In this document: one piece after another, positions 36,735 to 49,870 of the stretch
How positions within the stretch are numbered: the first letter of the stretch is position 1
How the letters are laid out: each line of letters starts with the position of its first letter
Source of the DNA: Persicaria tinctoria
Taxonomy: Eukaryota; Streptophyta; Magnoliopsida; Caryophyllales; Polygonaceae
Assembly: GCA_037127255.1 (NCBI GenBank)
Contig: JBANSL010000009.1
Coordinates: 30,605,475 to 30,669,474, forward strand
Direction of reading: 5' to 3'
Length of the DNA: 64,000 nucleotides
Notes under the pieces: model-generated
Seen by the model: only the letters and a program-made list of their open reading frames with translations
The model's database searches: none
Told to the model about the DNA's origin: nothing
Translations under genes and position numbers: made by a program

Positions 36735-37330
36735 AGGGTTGCTCAAAATGTGGCCCGGCCCGAAAACCGGCCCATAACCGAACCGAAATTCACGGTTTCG
36801 GGCCGGCCCGGCACATATCGGATCGGGCCTCGGTTCCCAAAATTCAGAAAATCGGTTTCGGGCCAAAAACCGGATCCGAACCGAAAATATCGGTTTTGGC
36901 CCGAAAAACCCGTTTTTATATATATATAAAAAAAAAGAAACCCTAGTTTCCTTCCTTTGCTGCTTGTGTCCAGTCTGTCCCGTACTCCCGTGTCTTTTTC
37001 ATTTTGAAAAATCTCTCGCAGCCTCCACTCCAGAAGTCCAGAGAGGTATCACACTATCGAGACGCAGACGCCAGGAGGAGCGCCTCCAGACTCTAGTCCA
37101 GCAGCTGTCCAGCGGCTCCAGCCTCATCTCTCGACTCTCGCAGGCTCGCAACCTCCCAGTCCCAGTGTCCGGCACGGCAGCCCCCTTTCCCGCAGCCCGG
37201 CAGCCGCCTCTTCTTCTCACTGTCACCACAGGAAGCCGAAGAAAGAAGGTCCAAAACCCCAATTTTTTTTTTCCAAAATTTCACATATTTCTTGGGTTAA
37301 TCTACTGGGGTTTCGATTAATTTGTTAGAT
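36735..37330 (+). mobile_element. Second hAT-type terminus and leader-like sequence
   Basis: TAGGGTTGCTCAAAATG shares the opening TAGGGYTGCTCA with the outer element and is followed by CGGCCCG/AACCGAACC repeats, then a TATATATAAAA box and a CT-rich leader containing AAACCCTAG. No matching right end was found, so it is probably a truncated relative nested in the larger one. A 118-codon open frame at 36964-37320 has no recognisable domain. Confidence 0.5.
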
Positions 37331-39241
37331 TGTAGTTGTAATTTCAGATTTGTAAAGCAATTTTTTTTATTGTTGTGAGACTTGTGACTTTGTGAGAAAT
37401 TTAGGGTTTGTGTTTACAGAGAAACAAGGTAATTTGAGATTATTGATTTTGTATTTTTTAACATTTGTTAGCTACTTCTATTATCATTTTACAGTTTTTT
37501 TTTTCCAATTGTAAACGCATCCTCCTGTTCATGTGCTTGTTGAGAAGCGATGTCCCTTTGGGATTCTCGGGTAACATTTTCTGGGGTGAGTGCAATGTCG
37601 ATTTTGACTGCCTTGAAGTTGAATCACTGTCGGAGTCACCAAATTCATGATTCATGAATATGCAAATACGGAGTAAATCTTCTCAATTTGAGATTACTGA
37701 TTTTGTAATTTTTTTTAACATTTGTGAGCTACTTCAATTATCATTTCACAGGTTTTTTTTTTTGGCATGACAGTGCGCAATGTGCGTCTTGTCGACTGAC
37801 TGGTGCGTTTTTGTGTCACTTATGATGCCTTTGGAAACGATTATGCTACATAACGAGTAATTGAGTATGTGGTTCGCGTACTTTGTAATTATGGGAAATT
37901 CGAACTTGTCGTTCAAAGACGATGTACATGGCATGAACTGCTATTGACATGTCATTCAAATACGATGTACATGACACGAGAAATTTTCTTTCCTTAAAAC
38001 AAGTAAGAAAGTCAAATTCTCCTTCTTTGAAGAAGTTTCTAAAAACTAATCCCCTCTTTGTGACGTTCTTCTAGAACTTGGCTACTTTCCTCTAGCGATT
38101 CTAGGAATTCTATGGGGAATACCAAAACTACAACTATGACTCTAAGATCAATTAGGTATGTTTTTTCCAAGTAATTCGGTCAGCACATTGTTCAGTTGAG
38201 CTTAAGAAAAAGAATTAAGAAAGATGTTCAATCAATGCTTAAGCAGAAAATCACTTTACAAAATTCAAAAATTCCTCATCAGACAGGGAAAAAAAAAAGA
38301 ACAAACAAAACAAATCATATATATAAGCAATTTGCTCCATCCGACAACTATAGAATCAATCAATTGATTATGAGTTTTGAACTTCTGATTACATAATATC
38401 AAGTCTCTCAAAGAAGATTTCAAGTGGAAAATCCCCAAACTTAATTCCATGGCGTTTAACGGTGCATCTGGCTCAGCACTGCTGAGCTAGATGCACCGAC
38501 CCAGAAAACGGACAGGGTAAGTCCGCTCACTCCGACTGTCATGTCAAGTGACGTAGGTGACATGTCAAAACTATTACCTGTCATGTATAATGGATTACAC
38601 AATTTGGTTTTTTCTAGTCTATAGTCCGATCGTGGTAGTAAGTGTTTGTCGTTGTTATAGTCCTGTAAGAAGGCACTTGTTTCGGAACAAGTCTGATCAG
38701 TAATGAAGGGTTTTGTTACCAAAACTGAAGGCTAATTTCATGTTCATCCCCAAATCTCAAAACTAAAACAATGTTTTTGTGTTCTAATGGTTTTATAGAT
38801 GTCTGTTTTTAGGGTTTTGATCAAGACGATAGACGAAACTCTTTGTAGTCACTGAATGAAAATCATTATGGCAACTATGTACAAACTAAATTGGTGCAAC
38901 TTTGTCGTCTGTCATGTCTGAATAAACAAGTGACATATTGATATGTGTAGGTGAAACTGACGGAATGAACACAACTCCATGTTTTTTGTGTGTTTAGAAA
39001 TTATAGTTTTCTATGCATTCATTATTAAATGAGTAATGTGATAGTTGGTAAGTATAGTTTTGAAATCGGTTGATAATTAAAACGAATTGCTGCAACTTTG
39101 TTGTCTGTCATGTCTGAATAAACAGGTGTCATGTTGAAACGTGTTGTTGTCATGTAGAAATGGAAAATAAGGGTTGAATTCTGTGATAGCAGCACCAATT
39201 GTAAACATAAGTTGATAGTCGGCGTTGATTAATGAATAATA
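37331..39241. other. hAT interior, no recognisable gene
   Basis: AT-rich, with a local duplication (TTGAGATTA...TTTGTAATTTTT, about 37431-37510 and 37684-37755) and repeated TGTCATGTCTGAATAAACA (38911 and 39107). The only structured piece is the hairpin at 38461. Confidence 0.5.
38461..38497. repeat. 37-bp near-perfect inverted repeat
   Basis: Arms GGTGCATCTGGCTCAGCA and TGCTGAGCTAGATGCACC pair over 18 bp with one mismatch around a single C. It could be two abutting transposon TIRs left after internal loss, or a hairpin RNA site. Confidence 0.75.
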
Positions 39242-39310
39242 AGCCTACGTGGGAATTGAACCCACATCTTTGTGTATGACCACAATGCTCTCCCATTGAG
39301 CTAATAGGCT
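39242..39310 (-). pseudogene. tRNA-like sequence 2 (well-paired, short anticodon loop)
   Basis: On the minus strand: a 7-bp acceptor stem (AGCCTAT with GTAGGCT, one wobble), D stem GCTC/GAGC, T stem GTGGG/CCCAC with a 7-nt loop; A box TAGCTCAATGG and B box GGTTCAATTCC. The anticodon stem TTGTG/CACAA closes a 6-nt loop, GTCATA, one base short; CAT in it would suggest a Met-like origin. At 69 nt it is shorter than a canonical tRNA. A working tRNA is unlikely, but Pol III transcription is possible. Confidence 0.7.
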
Positions 39311-39668
39311 ACATGTGAAGAATATTTATGTCAAAGAAACTTGATATGTGAGGATCTATCCATTTACATTGGCCATTATCATTTGCTCTGCACACAAAAC
39401 ACACTCCTGTCTCTTGGACATGGTATTTTCAGATTTTTTATTTTTTATTGTTGATTCTTGAGCTTTCCACATAAAATACACTCCTGTCTCTTTCCACATA
39501 AAAAACTTCTTCCTTTTAGAAGTTCTGGTGATGTAAATTATTTATAAAGTCTCACTTGTTCAGATGATGCAGTTGGTGGGGGCTTTGGACACACTAGTGC
39601 ATAATACACAGCTCTAAAATGAATCAAGTCAGCAACATACCTATATTAAAGGTTTCTTCATTCATTTA

Positions 39669-40674
39669 GGGCGTGTTTGACATCAGTAGATTAGGGGATT
39701 ATGGTAGATTATGAGATTAAAAAGAAAAGAAATCTCCTCGGGGACCGCGCTGTGGTGTTTGGCTGCACATAGGAGATGGAGATTAAGGGGATTTTAGGAG
39801 ATGAAAAAAGGAAGAATCTGAAATCTAGGGGGGAGAAGATTATGGAGATTTGGAGATTCACATTCTTGCCCCTCCTCTCCATTTCACGCTTTTCTTCAGA
39901 TCTGGAGGACACCCCGCATCGCCGCTTCCTCCATTGTCATCTTCTCCCAAATTCAAGGTCTAGGGTTCACATAAATGGGTAGATTCGAACCCGAAATTGT
40001 CAAATCGAAGTCCACAGTTGCCGGCGAGGTGGGTGTGCACAATCGAAGTCATTGTTGCCGCCGCTTAGGGCACCGACAGGGACGGCGCCGCCTTGGCCGA
40101 AGGCGAAGCCGGTGTTGCCCATCCCTACGGTGCCGGCGTTTCAGATATGGAGAACACCCCTTTCACATTCTTGCCCCCTCCTCTCTATTTCACGCGTTTC
40201 TTCAGATCCGGGGGACACCCCTTGCACCGCCGCATCCTCCATTGTCATCTTATCCCAAAATCAAGTTATGTTCCTCTGCTCCCTCACCTCTACTCCCCTC
40301 TCTTTCGGTTTCTCTGTCGTAATTCGCAGTGGAAGAAGAAGCGCATAAGGACGATGGGGAATGAGGGCGTCAATCGACAGTTCCGCCATGAGGAGGAGCA
40401 CGATGGCGAATGAGGAGGAAGACGATGAACTCACGAGGGGGCATGAGCAGGGTTGGGGGTTACTAATTTTAGGGGTAGAAAGGTAATTTTCAACCCTTCA
40501 AATACATCAAAATCTTCTACCCACCAAACACCTGCAAGAGATTTCCGACCAAATAAATCTCCATCTCCTAACATCTACAAAAATACCATTAATCTACAAA
40601 ATCTGTCTTCATCTCCTAACATCTACAAAAATCCCATTAATCTACAAAATCTCCTTCTACTGTCAAACACGCCC
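39669..40674. mobile_element. PIF/Harbinger (Tourist-like) non-autonomous element
   Basis: Ends are GGGCGTGTTTGA and its complement TCAAACACGCCC, each flanked by TTA (39666-39668 and 40675-40677), the Harbinger target. It is 1006 bp with no transposase. Subterminal units with ATCTACAAAAAT/TCTCCTAA repeat near the right end and mirror the left. It contains an internal direct duplication (about 39857-39955 and 40158-40258). Confidence 0.9.
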
Positions 40675-40677
40675 TTA

Positions 40678-41470
40678 GATGTCCCACTTCTCATGAGAGA
40701 ACAAATAGCACACATGAAAGCCAAATTTACAACGGTGGGAGATCGACAGCCTTGCTGATATATTCAGCAACAAGCCCTCCTTCTAGAACAACCAAGCGCT
40801 CAACTCGTGGAGGGAGTCTTGTCTGGGGACATGGAAGAAGACGATGGTACACAATTCCACAAGTAACGAATCCTAATTCATGTGAACGCTGCATTCATGG
40901 ACTGGAGCTTTCAAACCCTGATTCAATTCGACAAGTAACAAATCTCCGATCATCTCAACAAATGCCTAATACAAATCCTATTTCAATTCCATACCATCAA
41001 ATTCTACACCAAACAACAAAGAATTGAAAAATTGAAGCTGAGGTAGCAAGCAAAACTCAATCAATTCAAAGAACAGCTAGAAAAAGAGAGAACTTTACCG
41101 CGAAAACGATCCCGAAAGCCCAATATACTGCACAAAGAAACCTAGGTCGTCCCACTTGGAGCCTCATCGGCCTCCTTCTCCCTCTTCTCGAGCGTCGTGT
41201 GCCACCTGGGAAGCTTGTCTTGCTCCACCTCCGTCTCCCTTCCTTCTTCCTTCCCCTTCTCTCTCGCGGCGGCTCGAGCCCTCCCACTGATCCCGGAGCG
41301 AATTTCTGGCCAGCCTCTAATCCCCTTCTAGTCGTCTGCGCCTCGCCTCGAGGGAGATGCCTCCACCTGCCCCCGTCTCCGATCCCCTTCCTTCTCTCTT
41401 CCCTAATGGGCTACCGGGTACACAGGTTACCGGATCTGCAAATTTTTTCCGGATCGAGTTAACCTCCCAA
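40678..41470. other. hAT interior, no recognisable gene
   Basis: A mixed unique and CT-rich sequence; open frames on both strands at 41066-41462 show no domain. Nothing else is identified. Confidence 0.5.
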
Positions 41471-41479
41471 TAAATCCGG

Positions 41480-41740
41480 ATATTTAAGTTAGATTGTGCA
41501 TTTCCCTAAAAAAAAATATATAGATAGACAACGGTTGTTAGTATAACTAATGTGATTTTAATTAAAAAAAACAATAGACAACACTTGTTATGTAAAAACC
41601 GATGTCCGTATACTTCTAACAACACTTTTTTTTAAATAAAAAAAAAAAGGCAAGACAACGGTTTTTACAAATAACCGATGTCTGTGTCCTTTTAACAAAG
41701 TTTTTTTTATATTTCCACTCTTACAAAGGCTCACAGCGCT
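41480..41740. mobile_element. CACTA-type subterminal repeat remnant
   Basis: Repeated GACAACGGTT and AACCGATGTC units, alone and as inverted pairs (about 41529, 41580-41605, 41655-41690), match the style of En/Spm subterminal repeats. No CACTA terminus or transposase was found. Confidence 0.55.
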
Positions 41741-41934
41741 TTAGTTAACATCATCCCAATAAACGTTGTCCTTCCCTATAAAAAACCGCTCTTAATTAGT
41801 AGATTTGTACTACTGTAAAATGCTTGGCAACTATTCCATATATAATATTTACGAGAGAATATTATATTTTAACAAATTTTTCCTTGGTAGAGCCTATATA
41901 TATGGAGTATAATTAATTTATTTGTGTGTGTGTG

Positions 41935-42128
<194 letters not shown>

Positions 42129-42276
42129 GAACCTAACCGAAGTCGAACCGGTTAAAACCTGAACCAAACCTATTTGTTTCGGTTCGGTTTTCGGTTTCCT
42201 TTTTCTGGGATTTCGGTTTTTGGTTCGGTTCGGTTTGGCTAGGTTCGGATCGGTTGTGGGCCGATGATCAACCCTA

Positions 42277-42284
42277 TGTGTCAC
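42277..42284. repeat. hAT target duplication, right (TGTGTCAC)
   Basis: Exact match of 34225-34232. Confidence 0.9.
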
Positions 42285-42701
42285 CAAAGTTGTGTCACCA
42301 AATTCATAGACTTTGACCGGTCAATGGTCAAAATAAAAATGGAAAGAACGGAAGGGAGTCAAATTAAAAATGGGAAGGAGGGGCAAAAATGTCATATTAT
42401 GACATTTTGCAAAAGGGAATATAAAAGTGGACATTTTGCAAAATGCCTCACTTAGCTAAAAAATCCTAAAATATAGCGGGTATTAAAAAACAATAAATTT
42501 TATGAAAAAAGTGTAGAATGATAATGTTTGATTGAAGGGTAAGTTTTATTAAAACTTGACTTAAATTTTGAGACGCAAGGAATATCAAACGTTGAACGAC
42601 ACTGGTTCTTATTGAAATCGTATATATATATATATATATATATCATATATGAAATTGAATCCAAAGTTACAAACCGTATCGATCGATGCATGGATGCACA
42701 A

Positions 42702-42734
<33 letters not shown>
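42285..42734. mobile_element. GTGGTGAC-repeat element, right part, then TA tracts
   Basis: GTGTCACCAAA units continue the element interrupted at 34232. From about 42470 the sequence is AT-rich with two short TA tracts (42619-42642 and 42702-42734). No gene is seen. Confidence 0.55.
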
Positions 42735-42738
<4 letters not shown>

Positions 42739-42869
42739 TAAAGGTTCAAATGAAAAAGGGGCTTAAGATGAAAATGGGCCTTAAAATGAAAATGGGTAAC
42801 CGGGCTTAATTTAACTCACAAACAAAATCAAATCGGGTCGGGCGTCTCTCTCTCGCTTCTCTCCTGCTC

Positions 42870-43175
42870 ACATCTTCCCCTCTTCTCCTCCTTGCAATCG
42901 CCGGAGTAGCACCATCTCCTCCCTGAGGCTCCCATCGGCGTAGTCGTTCTCTTTCCGGCGATTCCTTTGGCTGTAATCTTCCCCTCTTATCGTCCTTGCA
43001 ATCGCCGGAGCAACAACATCTCCTCCCCGAGGTCCCGTCGGCGATGTCGTTCTCTTACCGGCGATTCCTTTGGCTGTAATCTTCCCCTTTTCTCCTCCTA
43101 GCAATCGCAAGAGCAGCACCATCTCCACCCTGAGGCTCTCGCAGGGATGTCATTCTCTTTCCGGCGATTCATTTG
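42870..43175. repeat. 102-bp tandem repeat, three copies
   Basis: Units begin ATCTTCCCC near 42870, 42976 and 43078 and end TTTCCGGCGATTC...TTTGGCTGTA. The units are GC-rich and differ by several substitutions. Confidence 0.85.
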
Positions 43176-44331
43176 GTTGTAGTTGCTCAGTGCCTCGATT
43201 TTGGGCGGGTAAGGTTTTAATTTCCTGCTTAAATTAGGGCTTTTGAACGATTGCAATTGATTTTTTAAGTAAGGCATTGTTGATTTGGTGATCAATTGCA
43301 ATTGATCGTGTAGTTCACATAGTGTTGTAAGATGACATTTGGTGATATCTATTGCAATTCTCAAGCCTGCGAACAGCACACCGACCAACCTCTCAAGCCT
43401 CCGACGGGCACTCGATTTTTGCCTTCTGCAATCTCAGGTGAGTAACCAGTTCAGATTAGAGGGATCAATTAAATTGATTAACTAGTTCTGTGACTTGAAT
43501 TTCTGTTGCTGGATTCATGTTTTGATTTATTTTGGAAATCGCTGAGAAACTATTCGAATTAGAGGGATTCATCTATCAAGGTTTTGATTCATGTTTTGTA
43601 CTCCCTGGGAAACTGTTGCTGGATTCATGTTTTGATTCATCTGTTCGGATTAGAGGGATACATCTGTCAAGGTTTTGGTTCATGTTTTGTACTCCCTGAG
43701 AAACCTGGAAATTGTTGTTGGATTCATGTTTTTTTATCTTAATTATGCACTTTTGGGGCTTCTCCAACTTATCTAGTTTGTCTTGTAGATGTACTTTTCT
43801 TCAATTCATGTAAATTCATTAGATGTGAATCAGGAGTTTTATTCCCCCTTTTTAAAAATGAAGCATAAAGTATAAATATAGGATGTGGACTAGATTTATT
43901 TCCTTCCATCCTATGCTAGAATGCACTGAACAATAGGGTGAACTATTTGAATGCATCATTCTGATCAAAACAATACTTTTGAAGTGGTTATTCAGACCTG
44001 AGCTGTTGTAGCTGCAAGTGTGGGTTGCTCAGCTGCAAGTGTGGGCTCCTGTTAGCTTCATTTTTTTTTTGGTTTGGATTCATGCCCTTGCAAGGAAGGC
44101 AAAGAATCAGTATTCATGGAAAGGCTCTGAGGCAGAGAATCAGTATTTATCTTGACTGACTCTGATTTGCATACCTTTATGCTGAAACATGTTTTTGTAG
44201 CTTTTGTTGCTGTCATACAATTGATTAATGTTTGATCAGTTTGTTGTTGTCATACAATCGGTTATTTATGTGTGTATTCTTATTTATTCCACCGTTTTCA
44301 TTAATCTTTCTTTATTTTTACTCTGTTGCAG

Positions 44332-45137
<806 letters not shown>

Positions 45138-45530
45138 TTAACTTGCGCTATATAACTACCTTATTGTCCCAGTTATAGCAAAATAGGTGAAATCGTGGTG
45201 CAACTTGATCGGTATACAGTTGGGTGAGCTGGGAAATTACACCGGTTTGTGGTAGTGTTGTTTTGTTAAATTTTGCCAACTTCCATACCATTTATACTTT
45301 GACATTTGACTTGAGTTTTTTGGATCCCAACTGCTACTGTTATTGACAGTTTGGTTTTAATGCTCCATTTTCCATCTTGCTGTTGATGATGGCTTGATGG
45401 CTGTGGTTGATGGATGTGTTCTTGTTATGATGCATACGGAGTAAATAGTAAGAGATAATATTAATCTCCTCCTAGAGATAAAGCTACATAGGTATAATAT
45501 TAATCTTCAGCCTTGAAGTTTTTTCACCAA

Positions 45531-45601
45531 AGCCTATTAGCTCAAAATGGTAGAGCAATGTGCCTACGCACAAAGATGCGGGTTCAAATCCTGCATATGC
45601 T
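45531..45601 (+). pseudogene. tRNA-like sequence 3
   Basis: It starts AGCCTATTAGCTCAAAATGG (acceptor and A box) and has B box GGTTCAAATCC with a GCGGG/CCTGC T stem. The acceptor stem has one mismatch against ATATGCT. The anticodon arm TGTG-CCTACG-CACA has a 6-nt loop. It is similar to the 24371 and 39242 copies. Confidence 0.65.
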
Positions 45602-45743
45602 ATCTATGTTTATCTCTTATTATGATTCTCTTCCTAACTAAGAGTATAAGGTGCAAAAATAAAATTATAATGTTCAAATATAAGATCATAAAGTGCACGG
45701 TTAACATTATAAAGTGCACAAATGCTAAAAAGGAGAGAAATGG

Positions 45744-46298
45744 GTGTGTTTGCAGCATGTGTGGGTTCCGAAAACAAAGTTTATTCAGGCTGCTGCTGAT
45801 ACAGAGCAAGGGAAAGCAATGACAGAGGGGGGAAATGATGGAATTTTTGCAGCAAAGTATATTCCACTAGGGGAGGATGTGAGTGTGAACGAAGCACCTA
45901 AACAAGAGACAAGAGGGAGCATCTATCACAGCAACCTAAACAAGAGACAAGAGGGAGCATCTATGACAGCAATAAAAAAGGAGGAAAGTCTAAATGCTAA
46001 AGTTGGGCCTAAGAATGTGAGTGTACCTTCTATGAAAGCAATAAAGGAGGAGAGGAGGCTGAGTTCAGAAGATGGGGCTGCTGAGCACGGAGAGTGTGGA
46101 GGGAAGCAAGGGAAACAACTCAAGATTATAATCAAGGAGTATGTGCAGGGGCTCGCTACAACGGTTACTAAGGATGATGGGAAACTTATTGGTGGGTGCA
46201 ATGTGAATGCATCTAAGTTGCTGCCTGATGTAGTAGAATGCAATATGACAAATGGAACGGAAGGGGTGACAGCTTACAACAAGCCAATGAAAGAGTGA
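45744..46298 (+). CDS. Hypothetical open frame inside the TIR element
   Basis: 184 codons, charged and Lys/Glu/Gly-rich, with no recognised domain. A 38-bp direct duplication (CCTAAACAAGAGACAAGAG..., about 45897-45972) is read in two different frames, so one copy encodes KQETRGSIYHSN and the next LNKRQEGASMTA. That argues the frame is not under selection in its present form. It could be a fragment of a captured gene. The start is arbitrary: the first ATG lies in repeat-like sequence. Confidence 0.3.
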   Translation: MCLQHVWVPKTKFIQAAADTEQGKAMTEGGNDGIFAAKYIPLGEDVSVNEAPKQETRGSIYHSNLNKRQEGASMTAIKKEESLNAKVGPKNVSVPSMKAIKEERRLSSEDGAAEHGECGGKQGKQLKIIIKEYVQGLATTVTKDDGKLIGGCNVNASKLLPDVVECNMTNGTEGVTAYNKPMKE

Positions 46299-46379
46299 GA
46301 GGCAAGTTGTATTCGAATGCTACACAGAAAAATGGACTATAAAATGCTAAGATGGTTGTTGTGACAATAAATAGAATAC

Positions 46380-47155
46380 AAGTGTGCATACAACAATTAC
46401 TAATATTATTATATTATAAAGTGCAAAAGTAAGATAAAATTGTGTAGATTTAGAATACAAATGTGCATACAACAATTACTAATATTATAAAGTGCAAAAG
46501 TAAGATATAATTGTGCAGAATTAGAATACAAGTGTGCATATAATAATTACTAAAAAAGAGTGAAGGAATCTCGTAGATCTTATCTCAATAAATTAGTAAG
46601 ATATAATTGTGCAAGTTTAGAATACAATTGTGCACATTCATAGTACAAGTGTGCATACAATAACTACTAATATTATAACGTGCAAAAGTAAGATACAATT
46701 GTGCATATTTAAAATAAAAGTGTGCATACAACAATTATTAAAAAAGAGTGAAGGAATCTGACAAATCTTATATCAATCAATTGTGCAAAAGTAAGATACA
46801 ATTGTGCAGATTTAGAATACAATTGTATAAATAAGATGTTAAAGTGCAAAAATAAAATGATGAAGTGTCTGAATAATAATATGAAGTGGATGAATAAGAT
46901 TATGAAGTGCATGAATAAGATTCTGAAGTGCAAAAATAAAATGATGAAGTGCATGAATAAGATTCTGAAGTACACAATTAAGACTACAAATTGCAAAAAT
47001 AAAGTGATGAAGTGCATGAATAAGATTCTGAAGTGCACAATTAAGACTACAAAGTGCAAGAATAAAGTGATGAAGTGCATGAATAAGATTCTGAAGTGCA
47101 AGAATAAAACTCTCACCTTTTATTCAGATTTTTTTTCCCAAATCCATGAACAAGT
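46380..47155. repeat. AAGTGCA(A) motif array
   Basis: Two blocks: GTGCAAAAGTAAGATA...TTGTGCA units (46420-46830), and a denser run of TGAAGTGCATGAATAAGATT units of about 24 bp (46836-47110). Open frames over both strands (repeated MNKILKCKNK or LHFRILFMHF) are repeat translations. Confidence 0.85.
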
Positions 47156-47188
47156 ATAAAGATTCAAGTGGTGTCAAACTAGTATATA

Positions 47189-47266
47189 GATCCAAGTGGA
47201 GTCGAACCACCAATCCCCTGAGCAACAAATTGCTCATGTGCTCTTTCCTATTTGAGCTTATGGATC
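47189..47266 (-). pseudogene. tRNA-like sequence 4 (78 nt)
   Basis: On the minus strand GATCCA pairs with TGGATC at the ends, AAGCTCAAATAGG gives an A-box-like D arm, GGTTCGACTCC is a consensus B box and GTGG/CCAC pair beside it. The anticodon position has an over-long TGAGCAA/TTGCTCA stem. It is a different type from copies 1-3. Confidence 0.55.
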
Positions 47267-48008
47267 TCAAACTCTCAGTGCATAGACATGATTATAGAGT
47301 GCATGTTTAATATTTGCAAAGTGCGTGTATAAGATAATATAGTGCATAAAACACTACCATGGTATTAAAGCTAAGAGCATAGAAAGAAAAAATCAAGAAT
47401 CTCATAGCACTCAAAAGGAAAATGGCATATAGCATGAGCATTAAAACAAGTTGTTTTAGCGTGCATATCTCAGTGAACAAATGGATTAAGACGTATTGGT
47501 TGCTTCAATGTATGCAACTGAGAACAAGAACCGTGAAGTGTTTCTATCATTTCTGTTATGAGTCTTGTTTTCAGTGAGGTACTCAAGAGCCAGGCTGGTA
47601 TAGTCTTCACACAAAGTGCATACAACTGTTTTTTGTTCCAAACCTGGAAATACAGTGAACACTGTGCTATAAAAATAATCGACAAGATCCAGTTAAACAA
47701 GAGCAAAGACCAATACTAACAAAGAGAACATCATCTATGATTGAAGAAGCAGAAACATAGGCCAAATCTAATTAGAAAACACATTTAAAGCTGTAGGATT
47801 TCAGAAAACAAAAATCTAATAAGTCCTCGAGTGAAATAACGGAATAAAACAGATTGGAAAAAGAAATAGGAGAGAAGTGAACAATCGTGAGATTTACACA
47901 TAAGCCATTAGACAGCGTTTATTGCGTAGCAGAGAAGGGCATAGACAAACTAATAGCAACAAACCTGCGCATAGGAAGAAAAAAATTAAAGAGAAGTAAC
48001 AAACCAAT

Positions 48009-48197
48009 TCTTCCTGTTTCCTTTCCAACTCCAATGATAGAGCAGATTTTGAAGCATCTTCACTTGCTTCAGCATGCAGGGTACTTCCAAGTTCAGCAAA
48101 AGATGGGATCCACTCATCCACCTTACTGGAACTGGATATGGCTTGAGCATTTTCAATTTCGGCCCTCAAATTTTCCTCAATGATGTCCAACTCCTGT
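48009..48197 (-). pseudogene. Exon-like captured segment, unknown gene
   Basis: On the minus strand an open segment follows CTAACAG at 48197 and reads ELDIIEENLRAEIENAQA, continuing to LELERKQEEL before a GT (about 48009). The acidic, Leu/Glu-rich pattern suggests a coiled coil. Canonical splice borders and coding-like composition hint at a captured exon. I do not recognise the family. Confidence 0.4.
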
Positions 48198-48280
48198 TAG
48201 GCAACAGAAGAAATACAATAAATAAAACAAAAATAGCAAGAGGAGAACTCATAGAAAAAGCAAAGGTATTTCCAAACTGA

Positions 48281-49050
48281 ATTCTTAATTAGTAGTGGTA
48301 CCCAAATGCTAATGTCCAACAATAAAAGAAACGTAAAACGACTGTAGCTGTCACACCTTTCCCATAATAACCAATATACAACAACCGATCATACGACAAC
48401 GGTATGAGCAAAAATAATATAAAAAAATTCTGATCTAGTTGATTTGTTCGAATCACTGAGTCTGAAACTGGTTATAACCTAAAGTCTTGTCGAAACTAAT
48501 CTTATATCAGCGGCTAACTGCATCGAATATTTAATCCTGCAAGCGCCAATAATGCTTCATGAATCTGGAATTATGTGGGAAGTTGATACGTAAAAGTCTT
48601 TTTCTTACCTGTAAGTTTCGTGATGTGGAATCAATGAAACTAGTAAACCAGCAATGACTAAAACCCCCCAATCACTTCATTGACATTTCTCACAAGTTTT
48701 CATGATAAGTATGCATATACATAGGCACACAACCCTCAATTCGAGTCAACAACCTATCAACAACATCTAGAATGCATAGCTCCCTCGTTTCTCAACACTT
48801 GAACAACTGAATCACCAGATAGACCAACTGAATCCTATGTAGAAGCTGAAAACGTATTCAGTAGCAACAGAGATGCTAATTGTGAGTTCGAGTATCTCAA
48901 ATCCAAGTAAAAAACTCTCAATCGATCTATTTGAACAACAAATCATTATAAATAAGTTTTAATTTCACTCTTTCAATTATAAGATTCTACAAACTTATTC
49001 AATTTAGCAAAACCTAGAAATTGGGGGTTTATTAGAATCTTACCTTGTGC
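48281..49050. other. TIR element interior, nothing recognised
   Basis: AT-rich, intron-like sequence with no domain or repeat; it may be the intron and flank of the captured gene whose exon is at 48009-48197, since GC-rich leader-like sequence follows at 49057-49430. Confidence 0.4.
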
Positions 49051-49491
49051 ATTCAATTAATGGAGGAGACAAAGAGGAGGAGAGGCTGATCGGACAGTGG
49101 ACGTCGGCGTTCTAGTCGGAGGCTGGGCTCTATTTGCATGGCTCGGAAGGAGGTTGTCGGCACCACCGCTTGCTGCTCGACACTCGGGAGTCTCAGACGC
49201 TCGTTGTTGATGAGGAGAGAGGTTAGATTCTTCTCGGGATCGAACGTTAGGGCTTCTCGGAAGGAGGTTGTCGGCGGCTGGTGAGGTCGGACGTACGGCG
49301 GCAGGGAGGACTCGGGATGGAAGGAGGAGCAACAGAGGAAGAGGAAGGTTGATCGGGGTGGGCTTCTTGTTTTTTTATCCCGGTTCAGCCCGCCTTTTTT
49401 TTTAAGACAGAGCCGCGCGCTGGTCACCCAAAAAACCCATTTTCACTTTAAGCATTATTTTCATCTTAAGCCCCATTTTCACTTTAACCTC

Positions 49492-49497
<6 letters not shown>

Positions 49498-49558
<61 letters not shown>
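49498..49558. repeat. (TA)n microsatellite
   Basis: Borders the right TIR of the 6.76-kb element. Another TA tract (about 49819-49865) lies in intron 6 of the aminotransferase pseudogene. Confidence 0.95.
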
Positions 49559-49561
<3 letters not shown>

Positions 49562-49638
49562 CAAGGTACGACGATCATATAGTCACCGGCCCATCCCCAT
49601 CGAGTCCTCGATCCATATTGTCACGACACAAAAGGTTC

Positions 49639-49813
49639 TCATTGATTCTTCTTTGCGTGCCTTTGGCAAAATGCTTTGATCCTTTCAAATGCTTCTTCAA
49701 GCCGGGCTGGTTCGACTGCAAATGATACTCGAAGCCAATTCTTCATCCCCACAGCAACACCTATACCGAATTCGAAAGATCATTTGAAAAGTGTTCAACA
49801 TGAAACTCTATAG

Positions 49814-49870
<57 letters not shown>

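Noticed and set aside
46709..47116. Hydrophobic repeat protein on the minus strand
   Set aside because: It is the translation of the AAGTGCA repeat array; the plus strand is open too.
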